A stretch of DNA of 64,000 nt from positions 27,085-91,084 of the forward strand of contig CANQQZ010000010.1 of assembly GCA_947626135.1 (NCBI GenBank). The letters run 5' to 3'. Shown here one piece after another: positions 40,566 to 49,728 of the stretch. The first letter of the stretch is position 1. Every line of letters starts with the position of its first letter. The DNA comes from an uncultured Clostridia bacterium. Lineage in GTDB: Bacteria > Bacillota > Clostridia > UBA1381. Made by a program: the position numbers and the translations under genes. The notes beneath the pieces were generated by a model. It was not told where the DNA came from. It was given only the letters and a program-made list of their open reading frames with translations, and did no database searches.

Positions 40566-40976
40566 ATGGTAGAACTTCTTATCGGAAAAAAGGGCAGCGG
40601 TAAGACAAAGGCTCTTATCGAAAAGGTAAATGCGGCATCGTCCGTAGCATCCGGCGACGTTGTATTTATCTGCAAGGATTTATCAAGTATTTACGACATC
40701 AAGTCAAAGGTAAGAATGTGCGAAACGCATGATTTCGGCTTCGCATCGTACCGTGACATGCTGTTCTTTATAAACGGTATAATAAGCAGCAATTACGATA
40801 TTACAAATATCTTTATCGACGGAATTTTCAAAATTATAGGCACGACGGCGCTTGACGGAGCGGAGGAGTTCTTTAATGCTCTTCAGTCGCTTTCGTCAAA
40901 GTACAATGTATCATTCGTCGTGTCCGTAAGCATTGACGTGGATGAGGCGCCGGAATACATAAAGGCGCTGTCGTAA
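40566..40976 (+). CDS. Small P-loop protein of unknown function
   Basis: The 136-residue cytoplasmic protein starts almost at once with a Walker A motif, GKKGSGKT (7-14). A hydrophobic strand ending in FIDGIFK (about residues 79-85) sits where a Walker B would be, but the acidic pattern is weak. The rest is a compact alpha/beta fold, so it is probably a minimal P-loop NTPase domain. I recall similar short proteins in other Clostridia but no assigned role. It lies between pgi and thrC with short gaps and its own GGGAGGA site, so it is probably co-expressed with them. Function cannot be inferred from these neighbours. Confidence 0.75.
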   Translation: MVELLIGKKGSGKTKALIEKVNAASSVASGDVVFICKDLSSIYDIKSKVRMCETHDFGFASYRDMLFFINGIISSNYDITNIFIDGIFKIIGTTALDGAEEFFNALQSLSSKYNVSFVVSVSIDVDEAPEYIKALS

Positions 40977-41000
40977 AGGATATTTTCGGAGGTTTTTTAA

Positions 41001-42503
41001 ATGCAGTACAACTCTACAAGGGATAGGAATATATCTGTTTCATCGGCATGGGCGATAAAAAAGGGACTTAGCGCGGAGGGCGGATTGTTTGTGCCCGAAA
41101 GCTTCCCGACCCTGAGCATGGAGGAGATCGACGCTCTTGCCGATTACACCTATCATGAGCGCGCTTATTACGTGCTCAGCAAATTCCTGACGGATTTTAC
41201 CGAAGCGGAATTGAAGAAGTGCATAGCGGCGGCTTATACAAAGGAGAAGTTCGAGACAAACTCAATAGCTCCCGTATACGAGCTTAATCAGTCGGCGTAT
41301 TTCCTTGAGCTGTGGCACGGTCCGACATGCGCCTTTAAGGATATGGCGCTCCAGATTTTGCCGCATCTTCTTACAGTGTCCATGAAAAAGACGAATGAAT
41401 CAAACGAGGTTGTTATCCTTGTCGCAACGTCCGGAGACACGGGCAAGGCGGCGCTCGAGGGATTTAAGGATGTTAACGGCACGCGTATTATAGTATTCTA
41501 TCCCGAAAACGGAGTTTCTGAAATTCAGAAGCGTCAGATGGTTACGCAGGAGGGAAATAACGTTTCCGTAGCGGCTGTAAAGGGTAATTTTGATGACGCT
41601 CAGAACGGAGTGAAAAAGATATTCACTGACGAGGAGTACAAGGAGCTGTTGGACCGCAATCATTTCAGCCTTTCCAGCGCGAATTCGATAAACTGGGGCA
41701 GGCTTGTGCCGCAGATCGTTTACTATTTCTCCGCGTACTCGGATCTTGTCAAGGGCGGAAAGATAGTTTGCGGAGACAGAATTAACGTGGTTGTTCCGAC
41801 AGGCAATTTCGGCAATATTTTAGCCGCATATTACGCGAAAAAAATGGGTCTGCCGATTGCGCGGTTTATATGCGCGTCGAATGAGAACAACGTTCTTACC
41901 GAGTTTATAAATACGGGCGTGTATAATAAAAACCGGGAGTTCCATACGACCATATCTCCGTCTATGGACATATTGATTTCAAGTAACCTTGAAAGATTTT
42001 TGTATGACCTTACTGACGGCAGCGATACTCTTATACGCGAGTGGATGACAAAGCTTAGCGCGGAGGGCTGCTATGAGGTGACGCCGGAGGTAAAGGAGAG
42101 GCTCTCAGAACTGTTTTTCGCCGGATTTTGCGACGACGCCGAAACAATGGCGGCAATCAGAAGAACAAAGGCGGAATATGATTATGTTATGGATACGCAT
42201 ACGGCGGTGGCAAAGGCTGTATACGATAAATACGTTGCACAGACGGGTGACAACACAAAAACCATAATCGCATCCACGGCGAGTCCGTTCAAATTTAATC
42301 AGAGCGTGTTAATCGCTCTTGAGGATTTCAACTATGTCGCGGGCAAGGACGAGTTTACTCTGCTTAACGAGCTTGCGCAAAAGAGCGGAATGGCTATCCC
42401 CAAATCTCTTGCGGAGCTCAAAAATAAACCGGTTATTTTTGATACAGTGTGCGGCAGGGACGAAATGCGTCAGATTGTCAGCGATTTTCTTATGGTGGAT
42501 TAA
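41001..42503 (+). CDS. thrC: Threonine synthase
   Basis: This PLP-dependent enzyme converts O-phosphohomoserine to threonine. The 500-residue length fits the longer class that includes the yeast and E. coli enzymes. The family start SAWAIKKGLSAEGGLFVPE is present. The PLP lysine lies in HGPTCAFKDMALQ (K113), and the phosphate-binding loop is ATSGDTGKAA. GGAGG lies 8 bases before the ATG. No other threonine-pathway gene is nearby. It is probably the last gene of the pgi run, since a strong hairpin follows. Confidence 0.95.
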   Translation: MQYNSTRDRNISVSSAWAIKKGLSAEGGLFVPESFPTLSMEEIDALADYTYHERAYYVLSKFLTDFTEAELKKCIAAAYTKEKFETNSIAPVYELNQSAYFLELWHGPTCAFKDMALQILPHLLTVSMKKTNESNEVVILVATSGDTGKAALEGFKDVNGTRIIVFYPENGVSEIQKRQMVTQEGNNVSVAAVKGNFDDAQNGVKKIFTDEEYKELLDRNHFSLSSANSINWGRLVPQIVYYFSAYSDLVKGGKIVCGDRINVVVPTGNFGNILAAYYAKKMGLPIARFICASNENNVLTEFINTGVYNKNREFHTTISPSMDILISSNLERFLYDLTDGSDTLIREWMTKLSAEGCYEVTPEVKERLSELFFAGFCDDAETMAAIRRTKAEYDYVMDTHTAVAKAVYDKYVAQTGDNTKTIIASTASPFKFNQSVLIALEDFNYVAGKDEFTLLNELAQKSGMAIPKSLAELKNKPVIFDTVCGRDEMRQIVSDFLMVD

Positions 42504-42537
42504 CGGGGACCGTCGCTGATTTATGTTAAGAGTAATG

Positions 42538-42570
42538 ACGGGCGGGCTGTTTTCAGCCCGCCCGTTCGGT
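42538..42570 (+). terminator. Hairpin terminator after thrC
   Basis: A 12-bp GC-rich stem (ACGGGCGGGCTG) with a TTTT loop is followed by only a short T-rich stretch, so termination may be incomplete. A smaller hairpin (42579-42595) followed by TTTT lies just before the galK ribosome site. Confidence 0.7.
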
Positions 42571-42614
42571 TAAAACAGACGCGGCGCTGCCGCGTATTTT
42601 CGGAGGGGAAATTT

Positions 42615-43901
42615 ATGAGAGCTGTGAACGAAACGCTCGCCGCGCTTAAAAACGGCGAATACGATGACAAATTAAGATATATGTACGCATGCAAGGGCGA
42701 TGTGTCCGCCTATGCGGACAGATATGCCGAGGTGATAGGGGAGTTTATAAAAACCTACGGGGACGCGCCGGATATCGCTTTATTTTCAGCGCCGGGACGC
42801 ACGGAGATAGGAGGCAACCATACCGACCATCAGCATGGCTGCGTAATAGCGGGCGCGGTAAATCTTGACGTAATCGCGGCGGCGAGACCGAACGGAACAA
42901 ATACGGTGCGCGTACAGTCGAGGAATTATAAAATGGACGTTATCGAGCTTGACGATCTCGGTATACATGAGGAACAGTTTGATAAGGCGATTGCGCTTAT
43001 AAGGGGCACACTTAAATATTTTGTGGATAAGGGCTATGACGTAAAGGGCTTTGACGCGTATACGATTTCCAATGTTTTAAAGGGCTCCGGAATGTCGTCC
43101 TCCGCTGCGTTTGAGGTGCTTATAGGAACGATAGTGAACAATTTGTTTGCCGGCGGCGAAATATCGCCTGTGGAAATAGCTCAGATAGGACAATATGCGG
43201 AGAACGTGTATTTTAACAAGCCGTGCGGTCTGATGGATCAAATGGCGTCATCAGTGGGCTCGGCTGTTGCGATAGACTTTAACGATACGTCGGCGCCGGT
43301 GGTTGAAAAGGTTGATTTTGATCTTGCCGGCAACGGATACGCGCTGTGCATTATAGATTCGGGAGCGGATCATGCCGATCTTACGGACGAATATGCTGCC
43401 GTCCCGAAGGAGATGAAGGAGGCGGCGGGCTTTTTCGGCAAGGAATATTTAAGGGATGTAAACCCCGCAGATTTTTTTGCGAACATAAAAAATATACGCG
43501 AAAAAATACATAATGACCGCGCTGTGCTTCGCGCGTTTCATTTCTTCCGTGACAATAATATTGCCAGGGAGGAGGCGGACGCTTTAAAGACGGGAGATTT
43601 TGACCGGTTTTTGTCACTCGTGAGGAAATCGGGACAATCGTCCTTTATGTATCTGCAAAACGTGTACTCGCCTTCCGCGCCCGGGGCTCAGGCTGTAGCG
43701 GTGGTGCTCGCAATGTGTGATGAACTGCTCGGCGGCAGAGGCGCGTACCGCGTTCACGGCGGCGGATTTGCCGGAACAGTTCAGGCGTTCGTGCCGCTGG
43801 ATATGCTCGACGAGTTTAAAGCGAAAATTGAGGCGGTGACGGGCGAGGGAATGTGCCATGTGCTGTCGGTACGCCCGGTCGGCGGATATGAATTGAAATA
43901 A
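42615..43901 (+). CDS. galK: Galactokinase (GHMP kinase family)
   Basis: It phosphorylates galactose at C1, the entry step of the Leloir pathway. The substrate signature GRTEIGGNHTDHQHG lies near residues 61-75. The GHMP ATP loop KGSGMSSSAAFE follows, and the C-terminal GGGFAGTVQAF motif is present. The 428-residue length and the GGNH variant are typical of a clostridial galactokinase branch, so a neighbouring GHMP sugar kinase specificity is possible. GGAGGGG lies 6 bases before the ATG. Neither galT nor galE is adjacent. Pectin side chains contain galactose, which fits the GH28 gene further on, but that link is inference. Confidence 0.88.
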   Translation: MRAVNETLAALKNGEYDDKLRYMYACKGDVSAYADRYAEVIGEFIKTYGDAPDIALFSAPGRTEIGGNHTDHQHGCVIAGAVNLDVIAAARPNGTNTVRVQSRNYKMDVIELDDLGIHEEQFDKAIALIRGTLKYFVDKGYDVKGFDAYTISNVLKGSGMSSSAAFEVLIGTIVNNLFAGGEISPVEIAQIGQYAENVYFNKPCGLMDQMASSVGSAVAIDFNDTSAPVVEKVDFDLAGNGYALCIIDSGADHADLTDEYAAVPKEMKEAAGFFGKEYLRDVNPADFFANIKNIREKIHNDRAVLRAFHFFRDNNIAREEADALKTGDFDRFLSLVRKSGQSSFMYLQNVYSPSAPGAQAVAVVLAMCDELLGGRGAYRVHGGGFAGTVQAFVPLDMLDEFKAKIEAVTGEGMCHVLSVRPVGGYELK

Positions 43902-43994
43902 AATACGGCGCGCTAAACGCATAAAACCGAAAAAACATAATTTTTTCGTTCAAATCGGACAAATTCAATCATATACTTAACGGAGGTGTAGTAT

Positions 43995-44798
43995 ATGATA
44001 AGGATTGGACGATACATAAGAATAAATCCGCTCACGCCGTTATTGTTCGTCATATGTTTTTTTACAAACCAGCATAAAATACTGCTTATTTCATATTCGG
44101 CGATTCTGCTGCATGAGCTGGCGCATCTGGCGGCGGCGCGCCTTATGGGGCTTAGAGCGGATAATATCACGTTTCATCCATTCGGCGTGAATTTGCAGCT
44201 GAAAAATAAAATAATTTTCAGCGTGAGCGATGAAATTATTTTGTATGCGGCGGGACCCGCGGTGAATATATTACTCGCGCTTTCAATAAACGCGCTCGGT
44301 CTTTCATCAGATGCGGCACGGTATTTTTACGCTTGCAATATGGCGCTGTTTTTCATGAACATCTTGCCTATAGCGCCCCTTGACGGCGGCATAATTCTAA
44401 AAAAGATAATCGCTAAGAGCTTCGGCTTGCGTGCGGCGCATAATTGTCTGACAGCGGCGTCTGTGCTTACGGCGGCGGCGCTTATAGTGACGGAGGCAAT
44501 GGCGGCGTACCGCGTGGGAGTGAATTATTCCGTGCTGCTTATGATTGCGTTCCTTGTCGGAAATATTTTTACGCAAAGGGAGAAGTATGACATTGATTTT
44601 GTCAACGAGCTTATGTTCAACGGAAGAAAGCGCCGCCCGAACGCGAGAGTATTCGTTATGTATGACGACGGCGATTACAGGAAAATCGCGAAAAATTTTC
44701 GGCGCGGGAACTATGGTATTGTGGTACGCGTAAATTCGGACGGAGAGATTGTGGAAACGCTTACCGAACAGCAGGTTATAGACAGATTGATAGGGTGA
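43995..44798 (+). CDS. M50-family membrane metalloprotease (SpoIVFB-like)
   Basis: The 267-residue integral membrane protein resembles site-2 proteases of the sporulation SpoIVFB type. The zinc motif HELAH lies at 40-44 in the second membrane segment, and the second-site aspartate motif NILPIAPLDGG is centred on D130. About six hydrophobic segments are visible. The soluble C-terminus (about 195-267) looks like a CBS-like or small regulatory domain. SpoIVFB cleaves pro-sigma-K in spore formers. Without neighbouring spoIVFA or sigK the substrate here is open. GGAGGTG lies 6 bases before the ATG. A bidirectional terminator separates it from glmS. Confidence 0.85.
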   Translation: MIRIGRYIRINPLTPLLFVICFFTNQHKILLISYSAILLHELAHLAAARLMGLRADNITFHPFGVNLQLKNKIIFSVSDEIILYAAGPAVNILLALSINALGLSSDAARYFYACNMALFFMNILPIAPLDGGIILKKIIAKSFGLRAAHNCLTAASVLTAAALIVTEAMAAYRVGVNYSVLLMIAFLVGNIFTQREKYDIDFVNELMFNGRKRRPNARVFVMYDDGDYRKIAKNFRRGNYGIVVRVNSDGEIVETLTEQQVIDRLIG

Positions 44799-44831
44799 AA
44801 AAACCGCCGCTCGTAAGAGCGGCGGTTTTAT
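44798..44831. terminator. Bidirectional terminator between the M50 protease gene and glmS
   Basis: A 13-bp stem (AAAACCGCCGCTC) with loop GTAA has T runs at both outer ends and lies between convergent genes. Confidence 0.9.
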
Positions 44832-44840
44832 ATGCAATAT

Positions 44841-46664
44841 TTATTCCACCGTAACGGATTTTGCAAGGTTTTTGGGTTTGTCGATATCGCAGCCTTTATT
44901 TGACGCGACATAATAGCCGAACAGCTGCAAAGGTATTACCGTGAGTGACGGAAGCATAACGTCGGTGGTTTCGGGAAGCGTGATCTCGTAATCCGCGACA
45001 TTTTTCATCGGGTTTGCCGTGGTCGAAACGCCTATTACAACAGCGCCCCGCGCCTTGACCTCCTTTACATTTGAAACGGTTTTATCGAACAGGTCGTTGC
45101 CGGTAGCGAGCGCTATTACGAGCGTACCGTCTTCGATAAGGGATATTGTGCCGTGCTTTAGCTCGCCCGCAGCATAGGCTTCGGAATGAATATATGAAAT
45201 CTCCTTGAGCTTGAGGGAGCCTTCAAGCGCCACGGCGTAATCGAGATTGCGTCCGATAAAGAATATGGAGCGGCAATTATAGAACATTGACGCCAAATGC
45301 TGCACGTTTTCCTTATTTTTGAGAACCTCGGCGACAAGCTCCGGCAGACGTTCTATATCGGCGATGAAGCGTTTATATTCGCCGGAGGTAAGCATACCGA
45401 GCTTTTCCGACATATATCCGGCAATGAGATATATGACCGCAAGCTGCGTGCTGTATGCCTTAGTGGTCGCAACGGCAATTTCGGGACCTGCCCATGTGTA
45501 AATAACATCATCTGACGCCTTGGCTATTGCCGATCCCTCGACGTTTACTATTGAGAGTATGCGCGCGCCGTGGTCCTTAGCTTCCTTAAGCGCGGCAAGA
45601 GTATCCGCGGTTTCGCCGGACTGACTTATTGCGATTACAAGGTCCCTGGAGCCGACAATAGGATCGCAGTAACGGAATTCCGATGCGACCTGAACCTCAA
45701 CCGGTATACGGCACATGCGTTCAATTACATATTTGCCGACAACGCCGACATGATACGCGCTGCCGCAGGCAATTATGTATATCTTGCGGATACCCTTTAT
45801 ATCCTCCTTTGTCAGCGAAACGCTGTCAAGAACGATTTTGCCGTCCTTTATACGCGGCGATATCGTATTGCGGAGCGCGGTCGGCTGCTCCTCGATTTCC
45901 TTCATCATAAAGTGCTCGTAGCCGCCCTTTTCCGCAGCGTCGATGTCCCATGTAATCTTTGAGATTTCCTTCGGAACCTCTTCCTTGTCCTTATTGTAGA
46001 CCGTTACGCCGTCCCTGGACAGCTCGACTATTTCATTGTCCTCAAGATAGTATATATCGCGCGTATGCTTTAAAATTGCCGCCACGTCTGAGGCGATAAA
46101 GTTTTCGCCGTGACCCAGCCCGACGATAAGGGGGCTGGATTTGCGCACCGCGAAAAATCTGTCCGGACAGTCGGAGCAGAGTATTCCCAGCGCGTAAGAG
46201 CCTTCCAGGCGGTTTATTATCCGGATGACGGCGTCGAGAATATCACCCTCATAGTAATATTCGAGCATATGGGCTATCACCTCCGTGTCAGTGTCTGACG
46301 TAAAGGTAAAGCCGCGCTTTTCAAGCTTATTTTTAAGCTCCATATAATTTTCGATAATTCCGTTGTGGACCACGGCAAATTTGCCGGAGACGGACGCATG
46401 AGGATGCGCGTTGATATCCGACGGCTCGCCGTGCGTTGCCCAGCGTGTATGACCTATGCCCATAAAGCCGTTTATATCCTCGCCTCCGTGTATTTGGTCG
46501 GATAACACCTGAAGGCGTCCTTTGGATTTTGCAATTTCTATGCTGTCGTTTGTGTAAACGGCGACGCCCGCGCTGTCGTATCCTCTGTACTCAAGACGGG
46601 AAAGCCCCTCAAGCAATATCGGCGCCGCTTGATTTTCTCCTATATAGCCAACAATACCGCACAT
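44841..46664 (-). CDS. glmS: Glutamine-fructose-6-phosphate aminotransferase
   Basis: It makes glucosamine 6-phosphate from fructose 6-phosphate and glutamine, the first step to peptidoglycan amino sugars. It has 607 residues, the normal length. The N-terminal glutaminase domain begins MCGIVGYIG with the catalytic Cys2, followed by YRGYDSAG, HTRWATHG and HNGIIENY. Two SIS sugar-isomerase domains follow (SQSGETADT, TKAYSTQLA). The C-terminus reads DKPKNLAKSVTVE. The start is 8 bases from GGAGGT. The leader between promoter and start is only about 50 bases, too short for a glmS ribozyme, so control must be by other means. Confidence 0.97.
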   Translation of the reverse strand: MCGIVGYIGENQAAPILLEGLSRLEYRGYDSAGVAVYTNDSIEIAKSKGRLQVLSDQIHGGEDINGFMGIGHTRWATHGEPSDINAHPHASVSGKFAVVHNGIIENYMELKNKLEKRGFTFTSDTDTEVIAHMLEYYYEGDILDAVIRIINRLEGSYALGILCSDCPDRFFAVRKSSPLIVGLGHGENFIASDVAAILKHTRDIYYLEDNEIVELSRDGVTVYNKDKEEVPKEISKITWDIDAAEKGGYEHFMMKEIEEQPTALRNTISPRIKDGKIVLDSVSLTKEDIKGIRKIYIIACGSAYHVGVVGKYVIERMCRIPVEVQVASEFRYCDPIVGSRDLVIAISQSGETADTLAALKEAKDHGARILSIVNVEGSAIAKASDDVIYTWAGPEIAVATTKAYSTQLAVIYLIAGYMSEKLGMLTSGEYKRFIADIERLPELVAEVLKNKENVQHLASMFYNCRSIFFIGRNLDYAVALEGSLKLKEISYIHSEAYAAGELKHGTISLIEDGTLVIALATGNDLFDKTVSNVKEVKARGAVVIGVSTTANPMKNVADYEITLPETTDVMLPSLTVIPLQLFGYYVASNKGCDIDKPKNLAKSVTVE

Positions 46665-46716
46665 AATATGTACCTCCGAAGATTGATGATTCCGTATGTA
46701 TTTTCCAATAAAATAT

Positions 46717-46745
46717 ATTATATACTATTTATATGTTTTTTTCAA
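46717..46745 (-). promoter_or_regulatory. Promoter of glmS
   Basis: On the minus strand TTGAAA and TATAAT are 17 bases apart, 53 bases before the glmS ATG. Confidence 0.75.
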
Positions 46746-46785
46746 GTTTTTTTGCGTATATATCACAAAACCGTAAAAATTCAGG

Positions 46786-46814
46786 TTGTTTTTAAGCGGC
46801 TATTCTGATATAAT
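46786..46814 (+). promoter_or_regulatory. Promoter of the mutS2 operon
   Basis: TTGTTT at 46786-46791 and TATAAT at 46809-46814 are 17 bases apart, 29 bases before mutS2. It is divergent from the glmS promoter. Confidence 0.7.
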
Positions 46815-46843
46815 AATGTTAATAATAATCTATGAGGTAAATA

Positions 46844-49234
46844 ATGGAAAAATCATATAAGGCGCTCGAATTTGATAAAATACTCGCAAAGCTTGCGGGG
46901 TACACTGAAAACGAGCGGGTAAAGGAAGAAATAACAGGGCTGCCCCAGTTAAACTTTGACGAGGCGCTAATAAAGCAGCGTGAAACGACAGAGGCGGTTT
47001 CAACGCTTTTAAAGCTGGGTAATCCTCCGGTGAGCTTTTATGCCGGACACGTCACATCATACGTCAAACGAGCCGAGCAGTCCGGTGTGCTGCATATGGG
47101 GGAGCTGCTGGAGATATCAAGGTTTCTTGCGGCGTCCAGGCGCATAAAGTCATATCTGGGCGAAGCGGCGGAGGAATGCGGGATTTTAAAGGCAGCTGAG
47201 ACGGAGCTGATCACCGCCAAACAGTTAGAGGATAAGATCAACTCATGCATATTGTCAGAGGATGAAATGGCGGACGACGCATCGGCGGAGCTGTCAGCGA
47301 TACGGCGTAAAATGCGCAGTCTGAACGGACGCATACGGGAAACTCTCAACAATATGGTAAAGAGCCAGCATTACAAGAGCCTTTTACAGGAGCCGATCGT
47401 GACAATGCGCTCCGACAGATACGTAATCCCGGTGAAAAGCGAGCATAAATCCGAGGTGCCGGGCATCGTTCACGATACGTCGTCGAGCGGCGCGACCATG
47501 TTTATCGAACCGATGAGCGTGGTTAACAGCAACAATGAAATACGTGATTTAAAAAATAAAGAGGAGCTTGAAACAGAGCGGATTTTAGCGGAATTATCCG
47601 CGGCGGTTGCCGAAAAGTCGCATACGATTTTTGTTGATTACAATTGTATGCTGCGGCTGGACTTGATTTTCTGCAAGGGCAGACTGTCTCTTGATATGAA
47701 CGCCGTCGAACCGCGTTTGAACAAAAAGGGGATAATTAATCTCAAAAAGGCGAGGCACCCTCTTATAGATAAGGATAAGGTGGTCGCCAACGACATAACG
47801 CTCGGGCGCGGATTTGATACGTTGGTGATAACGGGTCCCAATACCGGCGGAAAAACGGTGACGCTTAAAACTATGGGACTGTTTTCGCTTATGGCGGGCG
47901 CGGGGCTTCATATACCGGCGCGGGACAACAGCGAGGTGTCGCTTTTTAACGGCATTTACGCAGATATAGGAGATGAGCAGTCAATAGAGCAAAGCTTGTC
48001 TACGTTTTCGTCGCATATGGTAAACATAGTGAATATTGTTAAATCCGCGCGGCGCGGCTCGCTGGTGCTGTTTGACGAATTGGGCGCGGGAACCGACCCG
48101 ACCGAAGGCGCCGCCCTTGCTGTTGCGATTTTAGAGTATCTGCGATCGCGCGGCGTAAAGACCGCAGCGACGACGCATTACAGCGAGCTGAAAATGTTCG
48201 CGCTGTCGGCGGACGGCGTTGAAAACGCATCGTGCGAGTTTGATGTTAAGAGCCTTATGCCGACATATAAGCTTTTAATCGGCGTTCCCGGAAAATCCAA
48301 CGCTTTTGCGATATCGCGGCGGCTGGGGCTTCGGGAGGATGTGCTTGACCGAGCCAACGCGATTTTGTCGGATGAGGATATAAAATTTGAGGACGTTATA
48401 ACCGATTTGGAGGAAAGCCGCGCGCGGGCGCAAAAGGAGCTTGACGAGGCGGCGCGGATGAAGAATGAGGTAAAGGAGCTCAGAAGGCAGGTCGAGGCGG
48501 AGAGGATAAAGGTCAAGGAAAAGAAGTCACGGATATTGGACGATGCGCGCCGCGAGGCTAAGATAATCGTTATGGACGCGCGGGATGAGGCGAATGAAAT
48601 TATACACGAGCTGGAAAAGCTTCGCCAGCAGGGGAATCTGACGGCGGAGAAAATGAATAAAAAAACATCCGCCGCGCGGGATAAACTGAAAAAACGGGAA
48701 GAATCCATAGATAAGGCTATGGAGCGCGCGGCAAAGCCGAGGAAGACATATGCAGAGCCGCCTAAAAATCTAAAGCCGGGCGCGCTCGTGAAAATTGTTG
48801 ATATGGACCAGGAGGCGACGGTGCTGCGCGAACCGGATAAGGACGGTATGGTAAAGATTCAGGCGGGAATCATAAAAATGGACGCGCATATTACGAACCT
48901 TCGCGAAATTGATAATTCCGGCGCTCAGGCTAAGGCGCTCGCGGATAAGTATGTTAAATCCACGACGGTGTACGCATCGAAAACGAAGGACGTATCGACG
49001 GAGATTGATTTGCGGGGTCAGATGCTTGAAGAGGCTGTGATGAACGCTGAAAAATTTATTGACGATTGCTACCTGGCGGGCGTTTCGCCCGTGAGTATAA
49101 TTCATGGCAAGGGCACCGGCGTTCTTCGCGCCGGTATCCAGGAAATGCTGAGGCATAATAAATACGTGACATCGTATCGCCGCGGCAAATACGGCGAGGG
49201 CGAGGACGGAGTAACGATAGTGGAGTTGAAATAA
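46844..49234 (+). CDS. mutS2: Endonuclease MutS2 / ribosome-splitting factor
   Basis: The 796-residue protein has the MutS core ATPase with Walker A TGPNTGGKT (from about residue 329) and Walker B region LFDELGAGTDPTEG. A long Lys/Glu/Arg coiled coil (about 515-640) follows. A KOW-like segment precedes the C-terminal Smr nuclease domain (about 721-796; DLRG, HGKGTG). It lacks the mismatch-recognition N-terminus of MutS1. In Firmicutes this family suppresses recombination and also splits collided ribosomes. It heads an operon whose next genes overlap by 1 and 4 bases. GAGGT precedes the ATG. Confidence 0.96.
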   Translation: MEKSYKALEFDKILAKLAGYTENERVKEEITGLPQLNFDEALIKQRETTEAVSTLLKLGNPPVSFYAGHVTSYVKRAEQSGVLHMGELLEISRFLAASRRIKSYLGEAAEECGILKAAETELITAKQLEDKINSCILSEDEMADDASAELSAIRRKMRSLNGRIRETLNNMVKSQHYKSLLQEPIVTMRSDRYVIPVKSEHKSEVPGIVHDTSSSGATMFIEPMSVVNSNNEIRDLKNKEELETERILAELSAAVAEKSHTIFVDYNCMLRLDLIFCKGRLSLDMNAVEPRLNKKGIINLKKARHPLIDKDKVVANDITLGRGFDTLVITGPNTGGKTVTLKTMGLFSLMAGAGLHIPARDNSEVSLFNGIYADIGDEQSIEQSLSTFSSHMVNIVNIVKSARRGSLVLFDELGAGTDPTEGAALAVAILEYLRSRGVKTAATTHYSELKMFALSADGVENASCEFDVKSLMPTYKLLIGVPGKSNAFAISRRLGLREDVLDRANAILSDEDIKFEDVITDLEESRARAQKELDEAARMKNEVKELRRQVEAERIKVKEKKSRILDDARREAKIIVMDARDEANEIIHELEKLRQQGNLTAEKMNKKTSAARDKLKKREESIDKAMERAAKPRKTYAEPPKNLKPGALVKIVDMDQEATVLREPDKDGMVKIQAGIIKMDAHITNLREIDNSGAQAKALADKYVKSTTVYASKTKDVSTEIDLRGQMLEEAVMNAEKFIDDCYLAGVSPVSIIHGKGTGVLRAGIQEMLRHNKYVTSYRRGKYGEGEDGVTIVELK

Positions 49235-49728
49235 TGTCCAAAAAGCTTGTAACAAACGCGATGCGGCTTCTGAACGCCGCCAAAATAGAATATGAAACAA
49301 TAGAATACAGCGCGGATGAGGTCGGCGAAAATTTCGGCGCGGAAATAGCTGAGCTGACCGGTATGCCGCCGGAGCAAACGTTTAAAACGCTTGCCGCAGC
49401 GGGTGATAAGACAGGCACCGTAATTGCATGCGTTCACGTGTGCGGAGAGGTTGATTTGAAAAAGCTTGCGAAGATATCCGGAAATAAAAGGATCCAGATG
49501 GTGCATGTGCGAGAGCTTCCAGCACTGACCGGATATATCAGAGGCGGGGTGTCGCCGATAGGCATGAAAAAGAAATATCCTACGTATATTGACAAAAGCG
49601 CGTTGGATTTTGAAAGCGTGACGGTGAGCGCGGGCGTGTGCGGCGCGTCGGTAAGGCTTGCCCCGCGGGATCTGCAAAAAATTACGGATTGCAAATTTGA
49701 AGACATAGCAAAAGGAGAAGAGGTATGA
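49234..49728 (+). CDS. ybaK: Cys-tRNA(Pro) deacylase, YbaK/EbsC family
   Basis: This 164-residue editing enzyme removes cysteine wrongly attached to tRNA-Pro. The family core is clear: K.LVTNAMRLL at the start, ACVHVCGEVDLKKLA, and the diagnostic GYIRGGVSPIGMKKKYPTY. Its ATG shares one base with the mutS2 stop (TAATG), so translation is probably coupled. The shared theme of ribosome and tRNA quality control with mutS2 is suggestive but not proof of a joint role. Confidence 0.93.
   Translation: MSKKLVTNAMRLLNAAKIEYETIEYSADEVGENFGAEIAELTGMPPEQTFKTLAAAGDKTGTVIACVHVCGEVDLKKLAKISGNKRIQMVHVRELPALTGYIRGGVSPIGMKKKYPTYIDKSALDFESVTVSAGVCGASVRLAPRDLQKITDCKFEDIAKGEEV

Noticed and set aside
46665..46716. 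glmS ribozyme upstream of glmS
   Set aside because: Only about 50 bases lie between promoter and start, and no ribozyme core is seen. A ribozyme needs well over 100 bases.
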